In this document: positions 54,839 to 62,584 of the stretch, piece by piece
Layout: every line of letters begins with the position of its first letter
Position numbering within the stretch: position 1 is the first letter of the stretch
From: Pseudomonas rustica
Lineage (GTDB): Bacteria > Pseudomonadota > Gammaproteobacteria > Pseudomonadales > Pseudomonadaceae
Direction of reading: 5' to 3'
NCBI RefSeq assembly: GCF_018336155.1
Contig: NZ_JAGYHF010000008.1
Coordinates: 62,001 to 126,000, forward strand
Length of the DNA: 64,000 nt
Made by a program: the position numbers and the translations under genes
Notes under the pieces: generated by a model
What the model was told of the DNA's origin: nothing
Databases searched by the model: none
The model's input: only the letters and a program-made list of their open reading frames with translations

Positions 54839-56278
54839 ATGGATTATTTTGGACCGCACATTTTCGGTTACCTGATCGCCCTGATACACACCCTCGGCTT
54901 GATCGCCGCCCTTCACGCGGTGCTCACCGTGCGCACGGCTCAAGGCTCGATCGCCTGGGCATTGTCGCTGATCTTTATTCCCTACCTCACGCTAATTCCA
55001 TACCTGGTGTTCGGCCGCAGCACGTTTGATGGTTACATCAAGGCACGGCGCCAGGCCAACGAACAAATGCGTCAGGCCATTTCCGAGCTGAACTGGCGCC
55101 CTTGGGTGGAAGAAGCCCTGACTGCACGCGCCTCGAATGCCTACGCCTCACTGCGGGCGATGCCCAAGCTTGGGCGCATGCCGTGTCTGGCGAACAACGA
55201 AGTGCAGTTGCTGATCAACGGCACGGCGACATTCGAGTCGATTTTCCACGCCATCGAGCAGGCGAAGGAAGCGGTGCTGATCCAGTTTTTCATCATCCAC
55301 GATGACCGCCTCGGCCAGCGCCTGCGTGATCTGCTGCTGAAGAAAGCTGCCGATGGCGTGACCATTCACCTGCTCTACGACCGCATCGGCAGCCACGCCC
55401 TGCCCCACAGTTATGTGCAGGCGCTGCGTGATGGCGGTGTCGAGGTCAAAGCTTTCGCCACGCGCAGCGGCTGGCTCAACCGCTTTCAGGTCAACTTCCG
55501 TAACCACCGCAAGATCGTCGTAGTCGATGGCGTGGTCGGTTTCGTCGGCGGGCACAACGTCGGCGATGAATACATGGGCGAAAAACCACCGCTGGCACCG
55601 TGGCGCGATACCCACGTCAAAGTCCGCGGCCCGGTGGTGGCGTGCATGCAGGAATCGTTTGCCGAAGACTGGTTCTGGGCCGCACGCACCCTGCCGCCGC
55701 TGATCCTGCCGGATGAATACCCCGAAGACGGCGTGCTCTGCCAATTGCTCGCCAGCGGCCCGGCCGATGCGTATGAAACCTGCTCGCTGTTTTTCGTCGA
55801 AGCGATCCATGCGGCGACAGAACGGGTGTGGATCACCAGCCCGTATTTCATCCCCGATGAAGCGGTTTTCGCCGCGTTAAGACTGGCGGTGTTGCGCGGT
55901 GTCGATGTGCGATTGCTACTGCCTTCGCGCCCCGACCACCGCATCGTCTACGCCGCTTCCAGCCTTTATGCCTTCGAAGCGGTGCGCGCCGGCGTGCGGG
56001 TGTTCCGTTACCGTCCAGGGTTTCTGCATCAGAAAGTGGTGTTGATCGACAGCGAGATCAGCGCGATTGGCAGCGCCAATCTGGACAACCGTTCGTTCCG
56101 GCTGAATTTCGAAGTGATGTTGCTGACGGTCGACAGTGCGTTCGCCGCCGACGTGGAACAAATGCTTAACGACGACTTCGCGCAGTCTGATGAAGTCGCC
56201 AAAGAAGAAAGCCGGGAGATCCACCGCCTGCAACAACTTGGCATGCGGATCGCCCGGCTTATTTCACCGATTCTCTAA
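54839..56278 (+). CDS. cls: cardiolipin synthase
   Basis: A 479-aa inner-membrane phospholipase D-family enzyme that joins two phosphatidylglycerols into cardiolipin. Two N-terminal membrane segments (residues about 5-25 and 35-60, FGYLIALIHTLGLIAALHAV; SIAWALSLIFIPYLTLIPYL) are followed by two HKD motifs: HRKIVVVDG near 225 with GGHN, and HQKVVLIDS near 400 with GSANLDNRSF. The start MDYFGPHIF at 54839 is chosen over the ATG-like start 27 bp earlier because AAGG lies 8 nt before it and the membrane segment then begins normally. Confidence 0.93.
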   Translation: MDYFGPHIFGYLIALIHTLGLIAALHAVLTVRTAQGSIAWALSLIFIPYLTLIPYLVFGRSTFDGYIKARRQANEQMRQAISELNWRPWVEEALTARASNAYASLRAMPKLGRMPCLANNEVQLLINGTATFESIFHAIEQAKEAVLIQFFIIHDDRLGQRLRDLLLKKAADGVTIHLLYDRIGSHALPHSYVQALRDGGVEVKAFATRSGWLNRFQVNFRNHRKIVVVDGVVGFVGGHNVGDEYMGEKPPLAPWRDTHVKVRGPVVACMQESFAEDWFWAARTLPPLILPDEYPEDGVLCQLLASGPADAYETCSLFFVEAIHAATERVWITSPYFIPDEAVFAALRLAVLRGVDVRLLLPSRPDHRIVYAASSLYAFEAVRAGVRVFRYRPGFLHQKVVLIDSEISAIGSANLDNRSFRLNFEVMLLTVDSAFAADVEQMLNDDFAQSDEVAKEESREIHRLQQLGMRIARLISPIL

Positions 56279-56310
56279 AGCCCCCCCTCTCCCTAAGGAG
56301 AGGAAAAGGT

Positions 56311-57498
56311 TTAGGGGTTATAGATGTCGTCGCGTGTCCATGGCAGTTCGTGGCTGCCATCCGGATGTGCTTTCACCGCGAGAATCTGGTGCAGATTGAT
56401 CCAGCCGCGCGCGAAGGCGTAAGCACAACCGGCCAGGTACAAACGCCAGATGCGCAGCGCCTGATCCGGTACCAGTTTGCCCGCAGCTTCGAGATTGTCC
56501 TCGAGCCGTTCGCTCCAGTGATCCAGTGTGCGCGCGTAGTGCAGGCGCAGGCTTTCGACGTCGACAATCTCCAGCCCCGCTTCGCTGATCTCCGCCGAGA
56601 TCATCGACAGGTGCGGCAGCTCGCCGTTGGGGAATACGTATTTCTCGATAAAGTCGCCGGCGCCGCGTCCCACCGGACGGCCATCCGTGTGTTTGGCAGT
56701 GATGCCGTGGTTCATCACCAGACCGCCCTCCTTCACCGCGCCGAACAAGGTTTTGCAGTACTCGGCGAGATTGGCGTGGCCGACATGCTCGAACATGCCG
56801 ACGCTGACCACCTTATCGAAACGGCCATCCTGCGGCAGGTCGCGATAGTCGAGGAGTTGCAGTTCGACCTGGTCTTCGAGGCCCTCGGCTTTTACTCGCT
56901 CGCGCGCCAGTTCCAGTTGTTCCTTGCTCAAGGTGATGCCGAAGACTTTCGCGCCGAATTCGCGTGCGGCAAAACGTGCCAGCCCACCCCAACCGCAACC
57001 GACATCCAACAGGTATTCGCCCGGTTGCAAACGCAGCTTGCGGCATAAATGGCGGAATTTGGCTTGCTGCGCCTGCTCCAGGGTTTCGCTGCCCGTTTCG
57101 AAATACGCGCAGGAATACGCCATGTCGCTGTCCAGCCAGAGCTGATAGAACGCGTTGGACAGGTCGTAGTGGTAGGAAATGGCTTTGGCGTCGGTTTCCT
57201 TGTCGTGCAAGGCCCGCACCGGCTGATTGTCGTCATCGTCACCGAGCAACGCGTTACTCAATTCGTCGCAAACCCGGATGACCTCGCTGATCGAGCCCTC
57301 CAGTTCGAGCTTGCCTTCAACGAATGCCGCTCCGAGCGCATCGAGGCTGGGATGGGTGAACTGGGTGACCATCTGCGGGTCCTTGACCACGATGGTGACG
57401 CTGGGCGCCGGCCCCAGATTGAATTCATGGCCGTCCCAGAGTCGCAAGCGAAGCGGTAGCTGCAGATTCTGTAAGGCCGGTGGAAGTTGCGCGAGCAT
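56311..57498 (-). CDS. cfaB: cyclopropane-fatty-acyl-phospholipid synthase
   Basis: A 395-aa SAM-dependent enzyme that adds a methylene bridge to unsaturated membrane acyl chains, typically on entry to stationary phase. Motifs are SYHYDLSNAFYQLWLDSDMAYSCAYF near residues 107-132, the SAM-binding LDVGCGWGGLARFAA near 163-177, VSVGMFEHVGHANLAEY near 230-246 and MNHGIT near 260. The N-terminus (MLAQLPPALQNLQLPLRLRL) is that of P. putida CfaB. It has an AAGGGGGA ribosome site. It is convergent with cls, 32 bp apart, placing two lipid-remodelling genes together. Confidence 0.93.
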   Translation of the reverse strand: MLAQLPPALQNLQLPLRLRLWDGHEFNLGPAPSVTIVVKDPQMVTQFTHPSLDALGAAFVEGKLELEGSISEVIRVCDELSNALLGDDDDNQPVRALHDKETDAKAISYHYDLSNAFYQLWLDSDMAYSCAYFETGSETLEQAQQAKFRHLCRKLRLQPGEYLLDVGCGWGGLARFAAREFGAKVFGITLSKEQLELARERVKAEGLEDQVELQLLDYRDLPQDGRFDKVVSVGMFEHVGHANLAEYCKTLFGAVKEGGLVMNHGITAKHTDGRPVGRGAGDFIEKYVFPNGELPHLSMISAEISEAGLEIVDVESLRLHYARTLDHWSERLEDNLEAAGKLVPDQALRIWRLYLAGCAYAFARGWINLHQILAVKAHPDGSHELPWTRDDIYNP

Positions 57499-57532
57499 GG
57501 AAAATCCCCCTTGTTTCAGACCGTCAGATCTG

Positions 57533-57539
57533 AGGGTAG
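57533..57539 (-). promoter_or_regulatory. possible RpoS-type -10 element of cfaB
   Basis: On the minus strand CTACCCT lies about 35 nt before the cfaB start and resembles the CTACACT/CTATACT -10 preferred by RpoS, known to drive cfaB in P. putida. No clear -35 is visible. Confidence 0.3.
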
Positions 57540-57583
57540 ACCATCCTGAAAAAATAGCAGGCTATCGATTTAATTAGCCAAAA

Positions 57584-58369
57584 CTATCGTTGCAGACGCT
57601 CCAGCAAGCCATCCTGAACCCACTGTTTCAACCACGTAACTGCTTGCAGCGGCGCGCCCTCACCATAGATGACTGCTAACGCTTCGCACAGTTCGGAGAA
57701 ACTCCAGCCTTCGTTTAACAAGCCATTCAGCGCATTCGCTTCAGCGCTGTCCAGACTGCGGTAGTTGCAGACCAAGTCGTGACGCCAGATCACGCAGACC
57801 TGGGGTGTTTCGAGTGCAACGCTGTGCGGGAAATCCGCTTCATCCTTTACCGAGCGCCAAATCGCGACGCTGTTGAATTCACACGCCAGCCATTGCAGCG
57901 AAGGCGTCGGTTTGAACTGCAAGGTCGGCCACTCTTCCGGCGCCAGTGTCGCCATCGCATTAATCGTCAGCGGCGCGCCGGCCGGGGAATCGAACGCCAG
58001 GGTGAAAGCCCATTCGAGTGCGGCCAGTTCCGCCAGCGGCGCACTTTGCTCGGGCACCAGATGCTCGCGGATAAACGCTTCAAAACCTTTACCCAGCCAA
58101 CGCAGACTGTAATGCGCCGACGGATATTGGCGAATGTACGCGGTGGCGAGCAGATCGAATTCTTCATCGCCCATCCAATAATGAATGGCCGGGAAATCGT
58201 GGGTCAGCACTTCCAGCAAACGCGCCGCGTAAGCGTTGTGATAAATCGCCAGGCCAGTACCGACGTCGAGCGTCGGCCCGCCGATCAGGCTGTCGGCCAA
58301 GGCGCGATCGGCCGGCGCGGCATCCAGCAGAAACGCTTCGAACGCCAGTTGCCATTCCTTCAAGCGCAT
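57584..58369 (-). CDS. bufC: DUF2063 (HvfC/BufC-type) partner protein
   Basis: A 261-aa protein whose N-terminal part (residues about 5-95) is the DUF2063 domain (WQLAFEAFLLDAAP; GLAIYHNAYAARLLEVLTHDFPAIHYWMG), the peptide-recognition partner of MNIO enzymes. The C-terminal half is less conserved. Its start overlaps the end of the MNIO gene by 10 bp, so the two are translationally coupled. In bufferin and related RiPP systems this subunit presents the precursor peptide to the MNIO enzyme. Symbol given by analogy. Confidence 0.82.
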   Translation of the reverse strand: MRLKEWQLAFEAFLLDAAPADRALADSLIGGPTLDVGTGLAIYHNAYAARLLEVLTHDFPAIHYWMGDEEFDLLATAYIRQYPSAHYSLRWLGKGFEAFIREHLVPEQSAPLAELAALEWAFTLAFDSPAGAPLTINAMATLAPEEWPTLQFKPTPSLQWLACEFNSVAIWRSVKDEADFPHSVALETPQVCVIWRHDLVCNYRSLDSAEANALNGLLNEGWSFSELCEALAVIYGEGAPLQAVTWLKQWVQDGLLERLQR

Positions 58370-59205
58370 TGCTGTCTCCCGGCCAGAACCGTATCACCCA
58401 ACTCGCGGGCCTTGTGCAGCTCGGCGAGCAGTTCTTCGAACGGCGGGAAATGATCGTCGCGTTCCAGCAACGTCGCCACCGGGCCGATGTGTTCCAGCGT
58501 GCGTTGATACAGCGCCCAGACCGGATCGCTCACCGGATGGTCATGAGTATCGATGACGTAATCACCGTAATCGTTGTGCCCGGCCAGATGCAGTTGACGT
58601 ACTTTTTCTGCCGGCAAACCTTGAATGAATGTCCACGGATCGAAGCCGTGATTGCGCGAACTGACGTAGACATTATTAACGTCGAGCAACAACTCGCAGC
58701 CACTCTCCCGGCTCAGGGCCGCGAGAAATTCCCATTCGCTGAACTCGTCCGACGCGGCGCGCACATAGCTGGAGACGTTCTCCAGCACCAGCGGCCGCTG
58801 CAAAACATCTTGCACCTGCGCCACACGGCCGGCGATGTATTCAAGGCTTTCTGCGGTATAGGGCAGCGGCAACAAGTCGTGCAACTGATGGGCGTTGCCA
58901 CGGCTCCAGCACAGGTGATCGGAGACCCATGCCGGTTTGACCCGCTCAGCCAGTTGCTTGAGTTTTTTTAGATAGTCCGGATCGAGGGCATGCGGCCCAC
59001 CGATGGACAAGGACACACCATGCATCACCAGCGGATAGCGCTCGGCGATGGCGTCCAGGTAGTACAGAGCCTTGCCACCCTGCACCATGAAATTTTCGGA
59101 GACCACTTCAAACCAGTCGACGTCCGGCGACTGTTCGAGGATCTGCTGATAATAAGCGCTGCGTAAACCGAGGCCGTAACCCAGGAAAGGAAGCGAAGCG
59201 GACAT
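58360..59205 (-). CDS. bufB: MNIO (DUF692) multinuclear iron oxidase, BufB-type
   Basis: A 281-aa TIM-barrel enzyme of the DUF692/MNIO family, which uses two or three iron ions to modify cysteines in a precursor peptide. Conserved segments with metal-binding His, Glu and Asp are LGYGLGLRSAYYQQI at the start, FEVVSENFM near residue 32, MHGVSLSIG near 61, VSDHLCWSRG near 94, LVLENVSSY near 139, LLLDVNNVYVSSRNHG near 170, QLHLAGHNDYGDYVIDTHDHPVS near 205 and ATLLERDDHFP near 245. It has an AGGAG ribosome site. The upstream Cys-rich precursor gene is its probable substrate. Confidence 0.88.
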   Translation of the reverse strand: MSASLPFLGYGLGLRSAYYQQILEQSPDVDWFEVVSENFMVQGGKALYYLDAIAERYPLVMHGVSLSIGGPHALDPDYLKKLKQLAERVKPAWVSDHLCWSRGNAHQLHDLLPLPYTAESLEYIAGRVAQVQDVLQRPLVLENVSSYVRAASDEFSEWEFLAALSRESGCELLLDVNNVYVSSRNHGFDPWTFIQGLPAEKVRQLHLAGHNDYGDYVIDTHDHPVSDPVWALYQRTLEHIGPVATLLERDDHFPPFEELLAELHKARELGDTVLAGRQQCA

Positions 59206-59228
59206 GTCGGACTCCTGCTAAAAGTGGC

Positions 59229-59252
59229 CGCAGTGGCGTGAACCACTGCGGC
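59229..59252 (-). terminator. intercistronic hairpin between precursor and MNIO genes
   Basis: CCGCAGTGG-N6-CCACTGCGG is a perfect 9-bp stem lying between the bufferin-type precursor stop and the MNIO start. It lacks a T-run, so it is better read as an attenuator or an mRNA-stabilising hairpin that would raise precursor over enzyme. Confidence 0.5.
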
Positions 59253-59267
59253 GGCACTTGCGGTCAG

Positions 59268-59519
59268 TTATTCGCCGACCTTGCCACCTGCTTTTTCGCA
59301 AGCCGCTTGAGTCATGGCCTTGAAGCCCATGCCTTTGCAAGTGCCCAGACCTTTGCAGGCGTGATCTTTGGTCTTGCAGTCGTTCTGGCCTTTGCAGGCA
59401 TTGACGCCGTAGCAGTGAACGTTGGCATCAGCAGCCGTAGCGGTAGTCGAAACACCAGCAAACATCGTAGCAGCGGCAAAAGCGAGAGCAGCACCAGCAG
59501 CAGCGGTCTTGATAGTCAT
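59268..59519 (-). CDS. bufA: bufferin-type (BufA2-like) Cys-rich precursor peptide
   Basis: An 83-aa exported peptide with a signal sequence (residues about 1-30, cleavage near ATAA^D). The mature part contains HCYGVNACKG, DCKT, ACKG and TCKGMGF, with cysteines at 36, 42, 48, 55, 61 and 74. The evenly spaced C-K-G pattern is that of BufA2 bufferins, periplasmic copper-binding RiPPs whose cysteines are modified by the MNIO enzyme encoded next. It has a GAGGA ribosome site. No DoxX-like bufD follows. A P1B-ATPase operon lies 111 bp upstream on the same strand, consistent with a metal-stress role. Confidence 0.85.
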   Translation of the reverse strand: MTIKTAAAGAALAFAAATMFAGVSTTATAADANVHCYGVNACKGQNDCKTKDHACKGLGTCKGMGFKAMTQAACEKAGGKVGE

Positions 59520-59547
59520 TTTTGTTGTCCTCGGTCATCGTCAGGGA

Positions 59548-59578
59548 TGTCGGCTGAACGGTTTGTTCAGTCCCGACA
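59548..59578 (-). promoter_or_regulatory. hairpin in the leader of the bufferin-type gene
   Basis: TGTCGG CTGAAC-GGTTT-GTTCAG (tc) CCGACA is a 12-bp stem with a two-base bulge and 5-nt loop, 28 nt before the precursor start codon. It could be the end signal of the upstream ATPase transcript or a regulatory leader element. Confidence 0.5.
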
Positions 59579-59630
59579 TAGCACTAGAGAGAGCGACCAG
59601 GATGGCGTTACAACACGAGCAAAATTAATT

Positions 59631-61538
59631 TCAGATCTCTTCCTTGAGCTTGAGCAGCGGTTCTTGAAAGCGCAGCAATCGTCCGGCATTGCCCAACACC
59701 AGTAGCGTACTGAGGTTATGCAACAGCGCCGCGATCATCGCCCCGGCGGCACCTAGCCAACCGAATGCGGCGAACACAACGATGGCCAGCGTCCAGCCCA
59801 GACCGATGACCACGTTGACCTGCAACGTTCGGCGACACTGTCGACTGAGGCGTACACAGGTTCCGAGCCTGCGCAGATCGCTGCCGATCAGCACAATGTC
59901 AGCCGAGGCCAACGCGATATCCGCACCGCCCGCGCCCATCGCAACACCAACTACGCCGGCCTTGAGTGCCAGCGAATCGTTGATGCCGTCACCCACCACC
60001 ATCGGCCGGAAACCGTTGCCGATTTCCTTAAGCACACGATTGAGTTTGTCCTCAGGTAAGGCCTGGGCTTGAACCTCTTGCAAACCAACATCACGCGCCA
60101 AAGTCTGAGCGACACTCTGCCGATCGCCGGTCAGCAACAGTTGCCGACCCAAGCCCAATTCGCGCAACTCGCTGAGGGCAAAACGCGCCTCCGGTTTGAC
60201 GCTGTCGGCCAGCAACAACCACGCGAGGAATTCCCCGTTCAAGGACAACCCGGCAATCGGGCCGTCGTGCTCGGGAACGCTCGTGGTGCTGATGCCCAGT
60301 TGCGCGAACAACTCCGGCCGCCCCAGCGCCGCCTCGCCCTGCTCCGTCATGGCAACCACACCCAGGCCCTGACGTTCGTGTATCTCACTCAGGGCGACGG
60401 ACTTATCCTGACTGACCAACCCCGCCAACGCTCGACTCACCGGATGACTGCTCGCCGCTCCGAGGCTGGCAGCCAGTGCGGTAATCGCGGAGGTGTCTGC
60501 GAGTGAGCTGTCGATCGACTGCAAACGCAACGTGCCGTAAGTCAGCGTGCCGGTCTTGTCGACGACCAGCGAGGTCAGGTCAGCCAGTTCTTCAAGAAAC
60601 GCTGAACTGCGGATCAGAATCCCGTGCCGCGCCGCCACTGCGACACCGGCAATCGCCGTCGCCGGCGCAGACAACACCAACGCACACGGACACGCAGCCA
60701 CCAACACCGCGAGCATCGCCTGCGCATCATTGGTCACGAACCAAGTCACCGCCGCCAGCAACAACACCAGCACCATGTAACTGCCGGCATAACGCTCGAG
60801 CAAACGAGTGATCGGTGGTTTCGAACGCTCGGCGTTTTGCATCAGGGCGATGACTTTGCCGAGGGTCGATTCATCACCTGTGCGAGTCACTTCAATACGC
60901 AGCAGTCCATCAAGGTTGATCGCGCCGCCGAACACCGTCATGCCGACAGCCGCCTCGACCGGCACTGACTCGCCGGTAATCGAAGCGGTATCGAGACTGG
61001 CCTGGCCGGACAGTACCCGACCATCCGCCGGCACCCGATCACCGGCGCGCACCTCAACAGTGTCGCCAGATTTCAGCGTGCCGTTGTCCACTTCGAGGAT
61101 CGAGCCATCGGCCTGAACCTTGCGCGCGTGACTGCGCGTCAGTTGGCCGAGCGCATGGATCGCTTCTTGCGAACCGATGACACTGCGCTCTTCCAGCACG
61201 TGGCCGAAAATCATGATGATCGGCAACAGCGCCGCCGTGAGCAGATCACCAGTCGCCCACGCGCCGAGCATGGCCAAGGCAATCAGTTGATCGGTGATGC
61301 CGTGCAGGCTTGGATAACGCAGGCTGTACCACGCCGAACGCATCACCGGCACGGCGACTAATAAAGAAGCAAATCCGAGCAGCAACTGACTGACACCGGT
61401 CTGCTCCGGCACCAGCCAACGCCAGATCAAACCGAGACCGAGCAAGCCCAGCGCAAGCATCGCGAGGGTCAATTGCCGAGCAGCGCGGCGTTGTTCGGCC
61501 GAGGACAACAGGCTCGGTGCGGAGGTCGTCGCAGTCAT
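59631..61538 (-). CDS. P1B-type heavy-metal ATPase without N-terminal metal-binding domain
   Basis: A 635-aa metal-exporting ATPase. Visible motifs are TGES (188-191), the intramembrane CPC (283-285, AACPCALVLSAPATA), phosphorylation site DKTGTLT (327-333), the SHP loop (364-366) and GDGIND near 530. There is no N-terminal HMA domain; the first 40 residues run straight into membrane segments. The last membrane metal motif reads ALLHNLSTLLVLGN (about 604-617), not the D-T-G of Zn/Cd pumps or the M-x-S-S of Cu pumps, so the metal cannot be assigned. It overlaps the upstream SPFH gene by 4 bases. Confidence 0.88.
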   Translation of the reverse strand: MTATTSAPSLLSSAEQRRAARQLTLAMLALGLLGLGLIWRWLVPEQTGVSQLLLGFASLLVAVPVMRSAWYSLRYPSLHGITDQLIALAMLGAWATGDLLTAALLPIIMIFGHVLEERSVIGSQEAIHALGQLTRSHARKVQADGSILEVDNGTLKSGDTVEVRAGDRVPADGRVLSGQASLDTASITGESVPVEAAVGMTVFGGAINLDGLLRIEVTRTGDESTLGKVIALMQNAERSKPPITRLLERYAGSYMVLVLLLAAVTWFVTNDAQAMLAVLVAACPCALVLSAPATAIAGVAVAARHGILIRSSAFLEELADLTSLVVDKTGTLTYGTLRLQSIDSSLADTSAITALAASLGAASSHPVSRALAGLVSQDKSVALSEIHERQGLGVVAMTEQGEAALGRPELFAQLGISTTSVPEHDGPIAGLSLNGEFLAWLLLADSVKPEARFALSELRELGLGRQLLLTGDRQSVAQTLARDVGLQEVQAQALPEDKLNRVLKEIGNGFRPMVVGDGINDSLALKAGVVGVAMGAGGADIALASADIVLIGSDLRRLGTCVRLSRQCRRTLQVNVVIGLGWTLAIVVFAAFGWLGAAGAMIAALLHNLSTLLVLGNAGRLLRFQEPLLKLKEEI

Positions 61539-62584
61539 TTACTGGCTCCCTGAATGATCAGGCGGGAATCGTCTTTCGGATCGACCGTGGTCACCGATCC
61601 GGCCTGGCCGAGAATCTTCGGCATGCGTTCGCGGTACAGGCGCAAGAGCATTTGCGGGTCGGTGCTGCTGGCCAGACTCGACACCGTGGCGGTGTCGGCC
61701 GAGGCTTTGGCCAGGCGTTCACCCGCCTGTGCGTGAGCCACTTGCAGCGTGCGATCGGCTTGTTCGTTGGCGGTCTGGGTGAGTTTCTCGGCGTCGGTGC
61801 GCGCATTCGCCACGGCTTTATCGGCTTGCTGACTGGCAGTCAGCACGGCGTTGAACGCACTTACGGCAGGGTCAGGCAGACTCGATTGCACATCAACCCG
61901 CGCCACTTCGATACCGATGCCCTGCCCGCTCGCCTTCAACTCGGCGAGGCGTTTGTTGATGCCTTGCACCAGATCACCGCGCAGCCTTTCACGGCGTTCG
62001 GCGGCTTGATTGTCAGCGCCGATCAATTCCGGGCGAGCGACAAGAATGGTGTCGAGATCTCGCGCGGCCGTCAGTGCGACGGCGCTGCGGGTGACCAATC
62101 GATCCAGCGCCGGCAGCACATGATCGGCCTGCAAGACGAAGTCGTAAGGGTCGGTGACTTTGTAAAAGACCCGCACATCCAGTTGCACCACGCCGGCATC
62201 ACCGGTCAATAAATAACCAGACCCGGCCAGCGCATCGCTCAGCGGTGTGGCGAACGAAGCGACGCGATCAGCCTTCAACGCCTCATCACTGCGCAACAGA
62301 TTTTCCACTCGGCGTTCGATCACCCGATCCGCTGCAGGCAGCAAAACCACCTGTTCGAACGGCTGCGGCCAAGCCAATAACAGACCGGCGTTTTGCACGC
62401 GATCCAGTGCGCCAAAATGCAAAACCACCGCACGATTCTGCGGGTCGATCTGCCGCACGTTGGAGAATGCCCACGCCAATGCGGCCAACACCGTTACCGC
62501 ATACAGGGCAAAAAATGCCAAACGACCGGCCTGAATCCAAGGGCTGTTTAGCGAATGTGTTCCACGTGGAACTTCTTCATTCAT
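61535..62584 (-). CDS. SPFH-family membrane protein (HflK-like)
   Basis: A 349-aa protein with one N-terminal membrane segment (AGRLAFFALYAVTVLAALAWAF, about 18-40), an SPFH/band-7 domain (QIDPQNRAVVLHFGALDRVQNAGLLLAWPQPFEQVVLLPA...), and a C-terminal charged helical region (about 240-310: AVLTASQQADKAVANARTDAEKL). In E. coli, HflK and HflC cage the FtsH protease. Here three such genes and a P-type ATPase form a 4-nt-overlap chain, so this is a dedicated paralogue and not the hfq-hflX-linked pair. A parS site lies over codons 5-9. Confidence 0.83.
   Translation of the reverse strand: MNEEVPRGTHSLNSPWIQAGRLAFFALYAVTVLAALAWAFSNVRQIDPQNRAVVLHFGALDRVQNAGLLLAWPQPFEQVVLLPAADRVIERRVENLLRSDEALKADRVASFATPLSDALAGSGYLLTGDAGVVQLDVRVFYKVTDPYDFVLQADHVLPALDRLVTRSAVALTAARDLDTILVARPELIGADNQAAERRERLRGDLVQGINKRLAELKASGQGIGIEVARVDVQSSLPDPAVSAFNAVLTASQQADKAVANARTDAEKLTQTANEQADRTLQVAHAQAGERLAKASADTATVSSLASSTDPQMLLRLYRERMPKILGQAGSVTTVDPKDDSRLIIQGASK
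62558..62573. other. parS: parS ParB binding site
   Basis: TGTTCCACGTGGAACT, identical to the 16-mer at 49300, lies inside the 5' end of the HflK-like gene. It contains the perfect palindrome GTTCCACGTGGAAC. Confidence 0.8.

Noticed and set aside
56286..56303. CCTCTCC-CTAA-GGAGAGG hairpin between cls and cfaB as a terminator
   Set aside because: No T-run on either strand; it resembles half of the ccctctccc REP family seen at 5153-5332. It may still aid termination, but I cannot support the call.
59585..59630. ECF sigma-factor promoter (GTAAC-type -35) upstream of the bufferin-type gene
   Set aside because: A GTAAC element is present on the minus strand but no -10 CGTC/CGAA at the expected 16-17 bp spacing was found.
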